Part shown: in pieces, positions 8,075-16,498 of the stretch
How the letters are laid out: the number at the start of each line of letters is the position of its first letter
Position numbering within the stretch: position 1 is the first letter of the stretch
Source of the DNA: JAAFHI01 sp039793685
GTDB taxonomy: Bacteria > Acidobacteriota > Blastocatellia > Chloracidobacteriales > Chloracidobacteriaceae
Direction of reading: 5' to 3'
Length of the DNA: 64,000 nucleotides
Assembly (NCBI GenBank): GCA_039793685.1
Contig: JBDRAL010000095.1
Span: 99,444-163,443, forward strand
The notes under the pieces: generated by a model
What the model was told of the DNA's origin: nothing
Database searches by the model: none
What the model saw: the letters and a program-made list of their open reading frames with translations, nothing else
Position numbers and translations under genes: made by a program

Positions 8075-8821
8075 ATGAGTGAAAAGAAGGAACACCTGTT
8101 GCTGACGAACGAATTCGCGGCGCGGATGGGCGTCACGGTGCGGACGCTCCACCACTACGACCGGATCGGCCTGCTCAAACCGGGTCGCCGGTCGGGGGCG
8201 GGGTATCGGCTTTACGGCGCGGCGGAGGCGGCGCGGCTACAGCAGATTCTGACGCTCAAGTTCATCGGATTTCCTTTGAACCGGATCAGGGAACTGCTCG
8301 ACCGCGTGACGCTTAACCTTCCGGCGACGCTCCGGATGCAGCGCAAACTGCTTGAAACGGAGCGTGCCCGGATGGCACGCGCGCTGGACGCCATCACGCG
8401 GTGCGAGCGGTCGCTGACCGAAACCGGCGTGCTCGACTGGGCCGCCCTCAAATCCATCACGGAGGTGATGACCATGTCGGAAAACAACAACTGGCTTCAG
8501 TATTATGACGAGGATGCCCGTGCCAAGCTGGAGGCGCGCGAATGGACCCCTGAAATGCAGGCCGATATTTCAAAGCGCTGGGCGGACCTGTTCCGCGACA
8601 TCGAAGCGGCTCAGGGGTGCGACCCGGCCGGCGAAACCGCGCAGGCGCTCCTCGCCCGCTGGGGCGCGCTCGTGGGTGAATTCACGCAAGGCGACGCCGG
8701 AATCGAACGCGGACTGAAAAACTTCTACGCCGATCAGGAAAACTGGGGAGGCAGATTTCAGAAACCGTGGAGTGACGAGGTCGGCGCGTTCATTCAGGCC
8801 GCCCGCGCCGCCAAGAAATAA
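8075..8821 (+). CDS. MerR-family regulator with TipAS-like ligand domain
   Basis: 248 residues. The N-terminal winged helix is residues 9-80 (TVRTLHHYDRIGLLKP, GYRLYG). A dimerisation coiled coil covers about 85-125. A C-terminal helical domain starts around residue 135 with multiple Trp residues and resembles TipAS, which binds hydrophobic antibiotics. AGGGAGG precedes the start at a good distance. The upstream 19-base-spacer promoter contains its likely operator. No efflux pump is adjacent, so the only visible target is its own gene. Confidence 0.92.
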   Translation: MSEKKEHLLLTNEFAARMGVTVRTLHHYDRIGLLKPGRRSGAGYRLYGAAEAARLQQILTLKFIGFPLNRIRELLDRVTLNLPATLRMQRKLLETERARMARALDAITRCERSLTETGVLDWAALKSITEVMTMSENNNWLQYYDEDARAKLEAREWTPEMQADISKRWADLFRDIEAAQGCDPAGETAQALLARWGALVGEFTQGDAGIERGLKNFYADQENWGGRFQKPWSDEVGAFIQAARAAKK

Positions 8822-8831
8822 TGGAGCGCGT

Positions 8832-8899
8832 TGGAGCGCGCGCTTCCAGCGCGCATGTTTTTTATCTTTTCAATCTTGCGCAAGGATGCGCGCGCTCCA
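8832..8899. repeat. Inverted repeat with GC-rich arms between convergent genes
   Basis: Arms 8832-8843 and 8888-8899 (TGGAGCGCGCGC and its complement) are perfect over 12 bases. The left arm also carries a local CGCGC-TTCCA-GCGCG hairpin, and a T-rich tract lies between. It resembles the GGAGCGCGGACA palindromes near 34-36 kb and may act as terminator for both flanking genes. Confidence 0.75.
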
Positions 8900-9466
8900 C
8901 TAAAACCCTTCGAGCATCGAGGTGACGACCGAGCGGGCGAAATCGCGGGCGATGCGGTCCACTGCCGGGTCTTCCTCGTTGAAGAACGAGCGCGGATCGG
9001 CGGAGAACTCGTATTCCCCGCGATACTCGATGTTCTGATTGTTGAACAGTACCTTGTTTGACGTCTGGTCGCGCAGCGTGATGCCCGCGCGAATCGTGAC
9101 CGAGTAAATCCGTGCCAGTCCGCGATTGTCGAGCAGCGCCGGACCGGTCACGACCGACTTCACTTCCCCGCCCACAACCGCGTCGGCCTGTTTGGGGTCG
9201 TTGATGAGCGTCACCGGCAGGCGACGCTTGAGGATTTCCTCGGAAATCGCGGCGGTAAACTTCTGCTCCACCCGATAGCGCAACGTCTGGTTGGTCAGCG
9301 GCTGGACGGCGATGGTGCGCAGGTTTTTCGGCAGCGAACCGCCGCGACCGACCTGTTTGTACCCGCACGGGGCCGCGCCGAGGCCGGCGAACAGCACTAA
9401 AGCGGCGAGAATTCCCTTCAAGGGATGAAGGCGGAAGGATGAAGGATGAAACGGAGCAGTCGGCAT
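8900..9466 (-). CDS. lptE: LptE-like LPS-assembly lipoprotein
   Basis: 188 residues from the ATG at 9466. The mature part starts CGYKQVGRG followed by LPKNLRTIAVQPLTNQT, the LptE pattern; a beta-rich domain continues to the end. It plugs the LptD outer-membrane barrel. Residues 5-15 are encoded by GATGAAG-type 7-base repeats. A TTG at 9419-9421 would remove them and give a short clean lipoprotein signal (MKGILAALVLFAGLGAAPC), so the true start may be there. LptE is divergent between phyla, hence moderate confidence. Confidence 0.78.
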   Translation of the reverse strand: MPTAPFHPSSFRLHPLKGILAALVLFAGLGAAPCGYKQVGRGGSLPKNLRTIAVQPLTNQTLRYRVEQKFTAAISEEILKRRLPVTLINDPKQADAVVGGEVKSVVTGPALLDNRGLARIYSVTIRAGITLRDQTSNKVLFNNQNIEYRGEYEFSADPRSFFNEEDPAVDRIARDFARSVVTSMLEGF

Positions 9467-9534
9467 GGCGGCGTTCGGAACAGCGGATGACGGCGGCGGG
9501 CCGTGCGCGTGGAGCGCGCGATTTGAAGAAGAAG

Positions 9535-9611
9535 TGGCGCGCCCGGAGAGACTCGAACTCCCAACCCTCAGATCCGAAGTCTGATGCTCTATCCGATTGA
9601 GCTACGGACGC
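9535..9611 (-). tRNA. tRNA-Arg (anticodon UCG)
   Basis: Full cloverleaf on the minus strand: acceptor GCGTCCG with CGGGCGC, D arm GCTC/GAGC, anticodon stem TCAGA/TCTGA with loop CTTCGGA (anticodon TCG), T loop TTCGAGT. CCA is encoded at 9535-9537. Confidence 0.95.
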
Positions 9612-9656
9612 GCATGCCCGTGGAAGTCCGCATCTTCGACATCCGCCCGCGCGCTG

Positions 9657-10988
9657 TCAATCGCCGACGGCCGCGTATTCGTCTTCCAGCGCGTTTTCCG
9701 TCTCGTCCGCGAAGAAGTTCATCACCGTGCTGTAGGCCGCGCGGCGACCGATGGCCTGCGACACCAGTTCGGTGATCGTCTGCGCGCCTTGCGCCAGAAA
9801 CAGCGGACGCGAGGCGAAAATGTTCGTGAAGTACATGCTCGGAATGCCGAGTTCCTTGGCGTGGGCGGCGAGCGCCGTCGTGCCGAGGACGAGGTCCGGC
9901 CTGAGGTTGTCCACCGCGATGACGTCCTGATCGTACGTCTTGCGGAACACGACCGTCGTGCCGCGCGCGGCAAGCCACGCTTCATCTTCCTTCGTAAAGG
10001 CTGTTTGGCCGATGTTGGTCGAAACGTAGGGCACGTCGGCCCCGGCCTCGACGAGCAGCCGTGCGACCATCAGTTCGCTGCCTTCATAGCCGGCGACCAC
10101 GACCGAGCCGCGAATCGGGTTCTTCCGGAACACCTCCGCCACCGCGCGCGATTCGACGTCGGCGATTTCCTCGATGACCGATTGTTTGACGTTGAATGCC
10201 TTGCCGACGCGCTCGACCCACGTCCGCGTGCCTTCAACGCCGACCGGCGTGCAGCCCATCGAGGGAACCTTGTACTTCGCGAGCACCGCGCAGGTTTTCG
10301 TATAGAACGGATGGAGCGTGATGTTGACGCCGACCGACAGTACCTTGCGGAAATCCGCGATGGTCCGCGACGGAACGTGCGCGACGAGCTTCACGCCCAT
10401 GCGCGCGAGAAGCTGTTCGAGAAAGAGCGGATCGGCGGGAAAGACCTCGCCGATGGTCGAGGCAGTGTTCGGCTGGCGTTCCGGCAGTCCTTCGCGTTCG
10501 GCGAGGCACTTGAGCAGTTGCGAGGCGGCGATGTCCTTCGCCTCCGCGTGCGACTTCACGCCGTAACCCGGCACATGCATCGGGACCACGAGGGGGTAAT
10601 CGGGGTTCCGCCGTGCCAGATCGTCGAATTCCTTCGCGATGGCGTCAATCGAAAGACTGACCGTTTCCTCGTTGCAGAGGGTGATGAGCGCGATGACCCG
10701 GGGGTTGAACTTTTCGATGGTTTCGCGAACCGCGTCGCGCGTGCGGTCCTCGATGCGTCCGTTGGTGAGGTCGGCAGAAGTATAGACCGGGGTGAGAATC
10801 GACTTCCGCGCGCCATAGAAATGCGAGACGAAATCCAGGCCGTACACGCAGCCCGCGTTCCCGACGAGAATCGGCACGATGCCTTCCACCCGCATCATGA
10901 CCCGCAGGCTCCCGAACGCCTGGCACATCGAGAGTGGCGCGTGCTTGCTCTCGCATGAATGAATCTGGTTGAGAACTTCGAGTTTCAT
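9657..10988 (-). CDS. bchY: Chlorophyllide a oxidoreductase subunit Y
   Basis: 443 residues. It belongs to the nitrogenase MoFe-like superfamily. BchY with BchZ forms the catalytic component that reduces ring B of chlorophyllide a, using electrons from BchX, in bacteriochlorophyll a synthesis. N-terminal cysteines in HSCESKHAPLSMCQ and GNAGCVYG are at the positions expected for iron-sulfur ligands, and FVSHFYGARKS follows. It lies downstream of bchX on the same strand across a 107-base gap that contains a 28-base perfect palindrome. bchZ, normally next, is absent; tRNA-Arg follows instead. BchN and BchB are less likely because of the bchX pairing. Confidence 0.9.
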   Translation of the reverse strand: MKLEVLNQIHSCESKHAPLSMCQAFGSLRVMMRVEGIVPILVGNAGCVYGLDFVSHFYGARKSILTPVYTSADLTNGRIEDRTRDAVRETIEKFNPRVIALITLCNEETVSLSIDAIAKEFDDLARRNPDYPLVVPMHVPGYGVKSHAEAKDIAASQLLKCLAEREGLPERQPNTASTIGEVFPADPLFLEQLLARMGVKLVAHVPSRTIADFRKVLSVGVNITLHPFYTKTCAVLAKYKVPSMGCTPVGVEGTRTWVERVGKAFNVKQSVIEEIADVESRAVAEVFRKNPIRGSVVVAGYEGSELMVARLLVEAGADVPYVSTNIGQTAFTKEDEAWLAARGTTVVFRKTYDQDVIAVDNLRPDLVLGTTALAAHAKELGIPSMYFTNIFASRPLFLAQGAQTITELVSQAIGRRAAYSTVMNFFADETENALEDEYAAVGD

Positions 10989-11010
10989 AAAAGGCCCACA
11001 ATGATGAACG

Positions 11011-11087
11011 GCAGCCTGACCGTCAGGGAGGGCTGTCCTTGCAAGAGGAACAATGGAACGGACAGCCCTCCCTGACGGTCAGGCTGC
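11011..11087. repeat. 28-base perfect palindrome between bchX and bchY
   Basis: Arms 11011-11038 and 11060-11087 are exact complements around a 21-base loop. The element starts 8 bases after the bchX stop. It shares the core CCCTCCCTGACGGTCAGG with the palindrome at 12173-12256 (15 of 18 matches). It could be a mobile REP-like element or an intercistronic RNA hairpin protecting the bchX message or attenuating bchY. Confidence 0.95.
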
Positions 11088-11095
11088 GGTCGGGG

Positions 11096-11983
11096 CTACA
11101 GCACCATGCATTCGAGTTGCGACGGCATGAGGTCTTCCTCGTTGGCCGGTTCGAGGCCGCCGAAGGTTCGCGCCTTCATGATGTCGTTGGAAAACGCTTC
11201 GAAATTGACTTCCTTCGGCAGCTTCGACTCGCCGTGACGGATGGCGTATTCAAGGTTTTCAAAGTGGCCGATGTGTTGCGGGTCGTCGGCGACGAGTTGA
11301 AACGCCATGCTGCGTCGGCGGATGTCGTCCGAGAGCGGAATCCGGGCGATGATGTCGATGCCGGCTTCCTGCGCGTAGCGTTCGCCCCAGCCCGAACCGT
11401 CGTCGCGATTGATGACCATCCCCAGCACGCGCGTCGTGCCGCCCTGTTCGGCGAAATAGCGCACCGCGCCGCAGAGGTTGTTCACCACATAGAGCGCCTG
11501 ATGGTCGTTGCCGCCGATGAGGATGATGTCGCGCACCATCGACTTGGCGATGGGCGTCCCGAATCCGCCGCAGACCACGTCGCCCAGAAAGTCATAAATG
11601 ATGTAGTCGAATTCCCACTGGTCGAACCCCATCTGCTGAAGGAGATCAAAACTGAGGGTGATGCCGCGTCCGCCGCAGCCGCGCCCGACTTCCGGGCCGC
11701 CGAGTTCCATCGCGTAGACGCCGTGGCGTTTGTAGACCACGTCGGCAATGTTCGGGACGAGGCTCGCGGCCTTCGCCTCGTGCCGCAGCGCCCACGCTTC
11801 GAGCAGGGTCGGAAGCGCCTGCCCGCCGAACAGCAGGGCCGTCGAGTCGTGCTTCGGGTCGCACCCGATCTGCATGACCCGGTTGCCGTGGCGGGCGAGG
11901 TGGTAGCTTAAATTGGAAGTAATAAAGGACTTCCCGCTACCGCCCTTGCCGTAGAGGGCGACGATGCGACGGTCTCCGGACAT
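11096..11983 (-). CDS. bchX: Chlorophyllide a oxidoreductase iron protein, subunit X
   Basis: 295 residues from MSGDRRIVALYGKGG. It is a NifH/BchL-like ATPase: P-loop GKGGSGKSF, then CDPKHDST. Fe-S ligand cysteines lie in GRGCGGRG and VVCGGFG and bridge a 4Fe-4S cluster in the dimer. It hydrolyses ATP to drive electrons to BchYZ. IGCDPKHDSTALLFGG and the YVVNNLCGAV segment fit BchX better than BchL or NifH. The frame is open to 12169, but the upstream residues are low-complexity and overlap the palindrome region, so the internal ATG at 11983 is the likely start. No clear Shine-Dalgarno. Confidence 0.93.
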   Translation of the reverse strand: MSGDRRIVALYGKGGSGKSFITSNLSYHLARHGNRVMQIGCDPKHDSTALLFGGQALPTLLEAWALRHEAKAASLVPNIADVVYKRHGVYAMELGGPEVGRGCGGRGITLSFDLLQQMGFDQWEFDYIIYDFLGDVVCGGFGTPIAKSMVRDIILIGGNDHQALYVVNNLCGAVRYFAEQGGTTRVLGMVINRDDGSGWGERYAQEAGIDIIARIPLSDDIRRRSMAFQLVADDPQHIGHFENLEYAIRHGESKLPKEVNFEAFSNDIMKARTFGGLEPANEEDLMPSQLECMVL

Positions 11984-12172
11984 GTCGGTTTCACGCCTGA
12001 CTTGAAAAAATGGCGGCGTCTTCGGGGACGGAACAACGCGCGCGGCGCCGGTTGGGCGCGACCTGAGCGGAAAAATGGGGAAAAGTGGAAAAAGCGTAAG
12101 GTCATCCCTTACGCGTGCTTCCAAGCTACACCCGCAAATGTGCGTTTCAAAACATTTTTTCCGTATCAACGC

Positions 12173-12256
12173 CCCTCGCTGACGCTCGGGATTCCATACC
12201 GGTGGCTGGCTATCGCCCTCGGGCGACCGGTATGGAATCCCGAGCGTCAGCGAGGG
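12173..12256. repeat. 31-base perfect palindrome between divergent bchX and pyrR
   Basis: Arms 12173-12203 and 12226-12256 are exact complements with a 22-base loop that itself contains CGCCC-TC-GGGCG. Its core CCCTCGCTGACGCTCGGG resembles that of the bchX-bchY palindrome. It lies 190 bases upstream of bchX and 92 bases upstream of pyrR. The rest of the 365-base spacer (11984-12348) shows no gene. Confidence 0.95.
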
Positions 12257-12348
12257 AGGGCCGGGATGTCATTTCACTTCCGTCGGTCGCGGGCGACATG
12301 CTACAAGCGAGGCACGCCAATCAGACCCGCAAGGAACGCTCACTCGCC

Positions 12349-12894
12349 ATGGAATTCATCGAAAAAGTCCGCCTGATGGACGCCGTCGCCATGCAGCGCG
12401 CGCTCGCCCGCATGGCCTCGGAAATCGTCGAACACAACAAAGGCACGGAAAATCTGCTCATCACCGGCATCCGCCGCCGGGGTGTGCCGCTCGCCGAGCG
12501 GATCGCCGACGCCATCGAAAAGCTTGAAGGCACCCGGCCCCGGCTCGGCGTGCTCGACATTACGCTCTATCGCGACGACCTTTCGCTGGTGGCGCCGAAG
12601 CCGGTGCTGAACGCGACCGAAATGCCCGAGGACATCTCGCCCTTCACCATCGTGCTGGTGGACGACGTGCTCTACACCGGACGGACCATCCGGGCGGCAC
12701 TCGACGCCGTGTTCGATCTGGGCCGCCCGAAGTGCGTGCAGCTCGCCGTGCTGGTGGATCGCGGCCACCGCGAACTGCCGATTCAGGCCGATTATGTCGG
12801 TGAAAAGGTTCCGACCAAGTCGAGCGAAATCGTCAAGGTGATGGTTGAAAGCATCGACGGCGCGGAACAGGCGATCATCGTCGAGCACGCCTGA
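12349..12894 (+). CDS. pyrR: PyrR: pyrimidine operon regulator / uracil phosphoribosyltransferase
   Basis: 181 residues, the family length. The PRPP-binding loop is IVLVDDVLYTGRT, and ITGIRRRGVPLAERIA near the N-terminus is a PyrR signature. The protein binds pyr mRNA to promote attenuation and has weak UPRTase activity. No other pyr gene is adjacent, so RNA targets must be elsewhere or it acts as an enzyme. The ATG at 12349 matches known PyrR starts; an ATG at 12298 in frame adds 17 unlikely residues. Confidence 0.94.
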   Translation: MEFIEKVRLMDAVAMQRALARMASEIVEHNKGTENLLITGIRRRGVPLAERIADAIEKLEGTRPRLGVLDITLYRDDLSLVAPKPVLNATEMPEDISPFTIVLVDDVLYTGRTIRAALDAVFDLGRPKCVQLAVLVDRGHRELPIQADYVGEKVPTKSSEIVKVMVESIDGAEQAIIVEHA

Positions 12895-12959
12895 ACGACG
12901 CGGCCCCAAACGTACGACGCATTGTTGCTGTTCAATTCATGAAGAAGAGGGGACGCGCG

Positions 12960-15900
12960 ATGCGGCTTCGTCTTTTCGTCTTATGTCTGCTGGCCGGACT
13001 GTCGCCGCTCCTCGGCGTGACGGGAAGCGCCCAGTCCGAAGCCGGGTCGATTTCCGGCATCGTCACCGACCGGAGCAACGCGCCCGTCGCCGGGGCGAAA
13101 GTCGTGGTCGCCTCGGTCGCGACCAAATCGAGCCGCCTCGCCCAGACCGACGACGAAGGCCGGTTCGCGGTCAACAGCCTGCTTCCCGCCGATTATCGCG
13201 TGACCGTCGAGGCGAGCGGATTCGCGGCGCAAACCGTGACCACGAAGGTGACGGTCGGCGGACGCACCACGCTCGACCTTTCGCTCGACGTGCGGCAGGT
13301 GACCGATGCCGTTGAGGTCACGGCCCTGCCCTCGGAAACCGCCGTTCCGGCGCTGACCACCTTCGTCAGCCAGCCGCAGGTGGTCGATCTGCCGAACCTC
13401 ATTCGCGATCCCTACCTGTTCGTCCGGCTGTCGGGCAACGTCAACCAGACTTTTTCCAATACGAGCGGCCTCGGCTACAGCCTCAACGGCCAGCGTCCGA
13501 CCGGCACGACGATCCTGCTCGACGGGGCCGACAACGTCGCCTATTTCACGCTCGGTATCGGCCAGCCAGTGCCGCTCGACTCGGTACAGGAATTCAGTGT
13601 GTCCTCGGGCGTGCTCACGGCGGACCTCGGCCGCGCCGGGGGCGGCGTTGTGAATGTGGCCACGAAAAGCGGCGGCAACGAATTCCACGGCACGGTCTAT
13701 GCCTTCAACCGCGTGTCGGCGCTGGCCTCGGCGGGATTCGAGGCCAACGCGCGGGGGTTCGGGAAAGGCGTCTTCGCGCGCAATCAGTTCGGTTATTCGG
13801 CGGGTGGTCCGCTGAAAAAGGACCGGCTGTTTTTCTTTTCGAGTTACGAGGGAATTCGGGTGCGGAGTACCGCGCAGACGAGCGAGTTCATCTTTCATCC
13901 CGAGTTCATCGGGATTTCGAACATTGAAACCCGAAACTTTTTCAATTCATTTTCGGGAATGAATGCCGGGTTCGCGGCCCCGGCGGTGAATGGCCGGGTG
14001 ATTCGGTTCAACGATCTGCCGACCGGCGCGAACAACGGGGGGCCGTCAATTCAGACCCTCCTGCGGAATGCGCTCGGGCTGGGGCCGACGGCGAATCCGG
14101 CCCTGCTCGGCGAGGTCATCCGGGCGGTCCCGGCGGATGTAGGCGGCGACGTTCCGCAGAATTCGTTCCAGACGGTCAACCGGCTCGACTGGACGCTCAA
14201 CGACCGGACGTTTCTGTACCTCCGCTACGCCTACCAGCAGCGCGACACCATGCCGGGGACGGTTTCCAGTTCCCCCTACGGCGGTTTCGACCTTGAGGAC
14301 TTCAACAGCGGACACAACGGTCTCGTCTCACTGACCCGCGCGTGGACAACCAACTTCACCACCCAGTCGAAACTGGTGTTCAACCGTTTTGAAAACGACC
14401 GTCCGCTGGGCGCGCGCACGCCGGGACCTTCGACCTACCTCTCGTTTTTCACGTCGAATGAATTCGACGGCACGCCGGTCGTCCTCCCGGGATACTCGCC
14501 GCTGGCGGTGGACGACCTGCCGGCGAACGGCGACCAGCGTTTCCTGCAACTGCTCCAGGAGGGAACGTGGGTCATCGGGAATCACAATCTGAAATTCGGC
14601 GGTTCCTACATTCGTATCGGCGATGACCGGACGCTTGGCGTCAACCGCAACGCGACGCAGGTGCTCGGTCGGGACCCGGTCGAAGGCTTTCTGAATCTGG
14701 CCCGCGGACAGGTCGAGCGGTTCACGGTCGCCATCCGGCCCGGCTCGATGCCGCTCGGCCAGCCCGATTTTTCACGGAAGAACCGCTACAACGAGTACTA
14801 CTTCTATGTGACCGACGAGTGGCGCGTGGCGCGGCGGCTGACGTTCAATCTCGGGCTGCGCTACGAATACTACGGCGTCCAGCACAACGAGGACCCGACG
14901 GTCGAGTCGAACTTTTTCTTCGGAACCGAGGGGAATGCCTATGACCGGATTCGGACGGGCGAACTTCGCACGACGCCGAACAGCCGGATCGGCGGTCTGT
15001 ATCGCCCCGACCGCAACAACTTCGCGCCCCGGCTCGGGATGGCGTGGGACATTTTCGGTGACGGAAAGACGGTCCTGCGCGCGGGCTATGGCGTGAACTA
15101 CGAGCGGAATTTCGGCGTCGCCACGTTCGGCGTGTTTCAGAATCCGCCCGCCTACGGGCTGGTGGTCGCGCAGCCGCCGCCGAACCAGCCGCCGCCGGGG
15201 CAGCCGCGCATCGCGCCCGGCATCTCGGCCGACCCGCTCGGGCCGTTTCGCAACGGCAACATCATGGTCGAAAACGTGATCGGCCAGCTTTACGCCATCA
15301 ACGAGAACATCCGGACCGCCTACGCGCACACATGGAACGTCGGCGTGACCCGCGAGATTCTCCGTCCGCTGACCGTTTCGGCGGAGTATTCCGGCTCGCT
15401 CGGACGGAATCTCTACACGGTCAACGTCGTCAACCGTCCTGGCGACGTGATCTATTCCCCGATGTACCAGCCGATTCCGGGCGCGACGGAAGACCGGCGG
15501 CGGCTGAATTCGCGGTTCGACGACATCGAACTGCGGGGCAACAGCGGGTTCTCGTCCTACCACGCGGCCACGCTCGGCGTTCGCTACGCCGACCTCGCGC
15601 GGGCGGGCCTGACGCTGCGGGCGAACTACACCTGGTCGCACACGATCGACAATCTCAGTTCGCCGTTCGGCACGGACCGGTTCGGCGGCGCGCGCGGCCT
15701 GCTCGATCCGCTCAATCCGAAACTCGACAAGGGCAGTTCGGATTTCGACGCCCGGCACCGGCTCGTGCTGTACGGCCAGTGGAACGTGCCCTTCGGGAAA
15801 AATCTGCGCGGCGTTTCGAAGGTCCTGTTCGACGGCTGGCAGGTGAGCGGCATCTTCACCGCGCGGTCGGGGCAGCCGTTTTCGATTTACGACTGCGGAA

Positions 15901-16349
15901 ACGCCGATACGGTCTGTCCCCGGATGCGGGCGGTCGCGCCGTTCCGGACGAATGTGGCCCAGCGGAGCACGCCGACGCCGAACCGCTTCGTTTTTATCGG
16001 TTTGCAGAATCAGGCCGCCGGATTCGGAACGATTCGCAACCCGCTCACCGGCCTCAGCGAACAGGGGCCGTATCCGGGCGACATGACCGGCCGCAACGCC
16101 TTCACCGGACCGGGCGTGTGGAATCTCGACCTCAACCTGATGAAACAGTTCCGGATTCGCGAACGCCTGACGGTTCAGGTCCGGGCCGAGTTTTACAACC
16201 TTTTCAACCACGCCAATCTTTTTGTCGCGACCGACGAGCTGGACGTTTCCAACACGTTCGGCAACGACAATCCGAACGAGCCGACCTTCGTGCCCGCCTT
16301 CCGCGACGGTCGGCGGCAGATTCAACTGGCGATCAAATTCATCTTCTGA
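12960..16349 (+). CDS. Oar-type TonB-dependent outer-membrane receptor
   Basis: 1129 residues from the ATG at 12960, which has GAGGGG 8 bases upstream (an ATG at 12939 is also in frame). Signal peptide to about residue 24; carboxypeptidase-regulatory-like beta domain (about 30-110: SISGIVTDRSNAPVAGAKV); plug domain with LNGQRPTGTTILLDGADN; then a beta barrel ending in the aromatic IKFIF. The GGPLKKDRLFFFSSYEG motif is typical of the large acidobacterial Oar family. It probably imports polymers or siderophores, or acts in adhesion; the ligand cannot be read from sequence. No TonB or ExbBD nearby. Confidence 0.93.
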   Translation: MRLRLFVLCLLAGLSPLLGVTGSAQSEAGSISGIVTDRSNAPVAGAKVVVASVATKSSRLAQTDDEGRFAVNSLLPADYRVTVEASGFAAQTVTTKVTVGGRTTLDLSLDVRQVTDAVEVTALPSETAVPALTTFVSQPQVVDLPNLIRDPYLFVRLSGNVNQTFSNTSGLGYSLNGQRPTGTTILLDGADNVAYFTLGIGQPVPLDSVQEFSVSSGVLTADLGRAGGGVVNVATKSGGNEFHGTVYAFNRVSALASAGFEANARGFGKGVFARNQFGYSAGGPLKKDRLFFFSSYEGIRVRSTAQTSEFIFHPEFIGISNIETRNFFNSFSGMNAGFAAPAVNGRVIRFNDLPTGANNGGPSIQTLLRNALGLGPTANPALLGEVIRAVPADVGGDVPQNSFQTVNRLDWTLNDRTFLYLRYAYQQRDTMPGTVSSSPYGGFDLEDFNSGHNGLVSLTRAWTTNFTTQSKLVFNRFENDRPLGARTPGPSTYLSFFTSNEFDGTPVVLPGYSPLAVDDLPANGDQRFLQLLQEGTWVIGNHNLKFGGSYIRIGDDRTLGVNRNATQVLGRDPVEGFLNLARGQVERFTVAIRPGSMPLGQPDFSRKNRYNEYYFYVTDEWRVARRLTFNLGLRYEYYGVQHNEDPTVESNFFFGTEGNAYDRIRTGELRTTPNSRIGGLYRPDRNNFAPRLGMAWDIFGDGKTVLRAGYGVNYERNFGVATFGVFQNPPAYGLVVAQPPPNQPPPGQPRIAPGISADPLGPFRNGNIMVENVIGQLYAINENIRTAYAHTWNVGVTREILRPLTVSAEYSGSLGRNLYTVNVVNRPGDVIYSPMYQPIPGATEDRRRLNSRFDDIELRGNSGFSSYHAATLGVRYADLARAGLTLRANYTWSHTIDNLSSPFGTDRFGGARGLLDPLNPKLDKGSSDFDARHRLVLYGQWNVPFGKNLRGVSKVLFDGWQVSGIFTARSGQPFSIYDCGNADTVCPRMRAVAPFRTNVAQRSTPTPNRFVFIGLQNQAAGFGTIRNPLTGLSEQGPYPGDMTGRNAFTGPGVWNLDLNLMKQFRIRERLTVQVRAEFYNLFNHANLFVATDELDVSNTFGNDNPNEPTFVPAFRDGRRQIQLAIKFIF

Positions 16350-16357
16350 AAGTGGTT

Positions 16358-16490
16358 AGTGGATAGCAGTTAGCCGTTAGCAGGAAGACCGACGGAAACG
16401 TTTCTGAAAACAAATACAAGCCATAAGCTGCCGACCACTCATCACTAACCACTAACCACTAACCACTAACTGCTAACCACTAACTGCTTC
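16358..16490. repeat. Heptad repeat, family B, inverted arms
   Basis: Left arm units GTTAGTG/GATAGCA/GTTAGCC at 16358-16385. Right arm ACTAACC/ACTAACT/GCTAACC units at 16436-16487. They are inverted relative to each other around a 50-base spacer. The right arm ends 11 bases before the kinase ATG, so the start region lacks a normal ribosome-binding site. Confidence 0.9.
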
Positions 16491-16498
16491 TTCTTCCC

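Noticed and set aside
9535..9611. tRNA-Arg as an integration (att) site
   Set aside because: No integrase and no direct repeat of the tRNA 3' end seen nearby.
9597..10958. Long plus-strand open frame opposite bchY (and similar frames opposite the 1759-residue gene and the htrA gene)
   Set aside because: Codon-shadow frames typical of GC-rich DNA; Arg/Asp/His-rich with no domain, while the opposite strand encodes clear conserved proteins.
11984..12169. 62-residue N-terminal extension of bchX
   Set aside because: Low-complexity residues without BchX similarity; the P-loop begins just after the ATG at 11983 as in the family.
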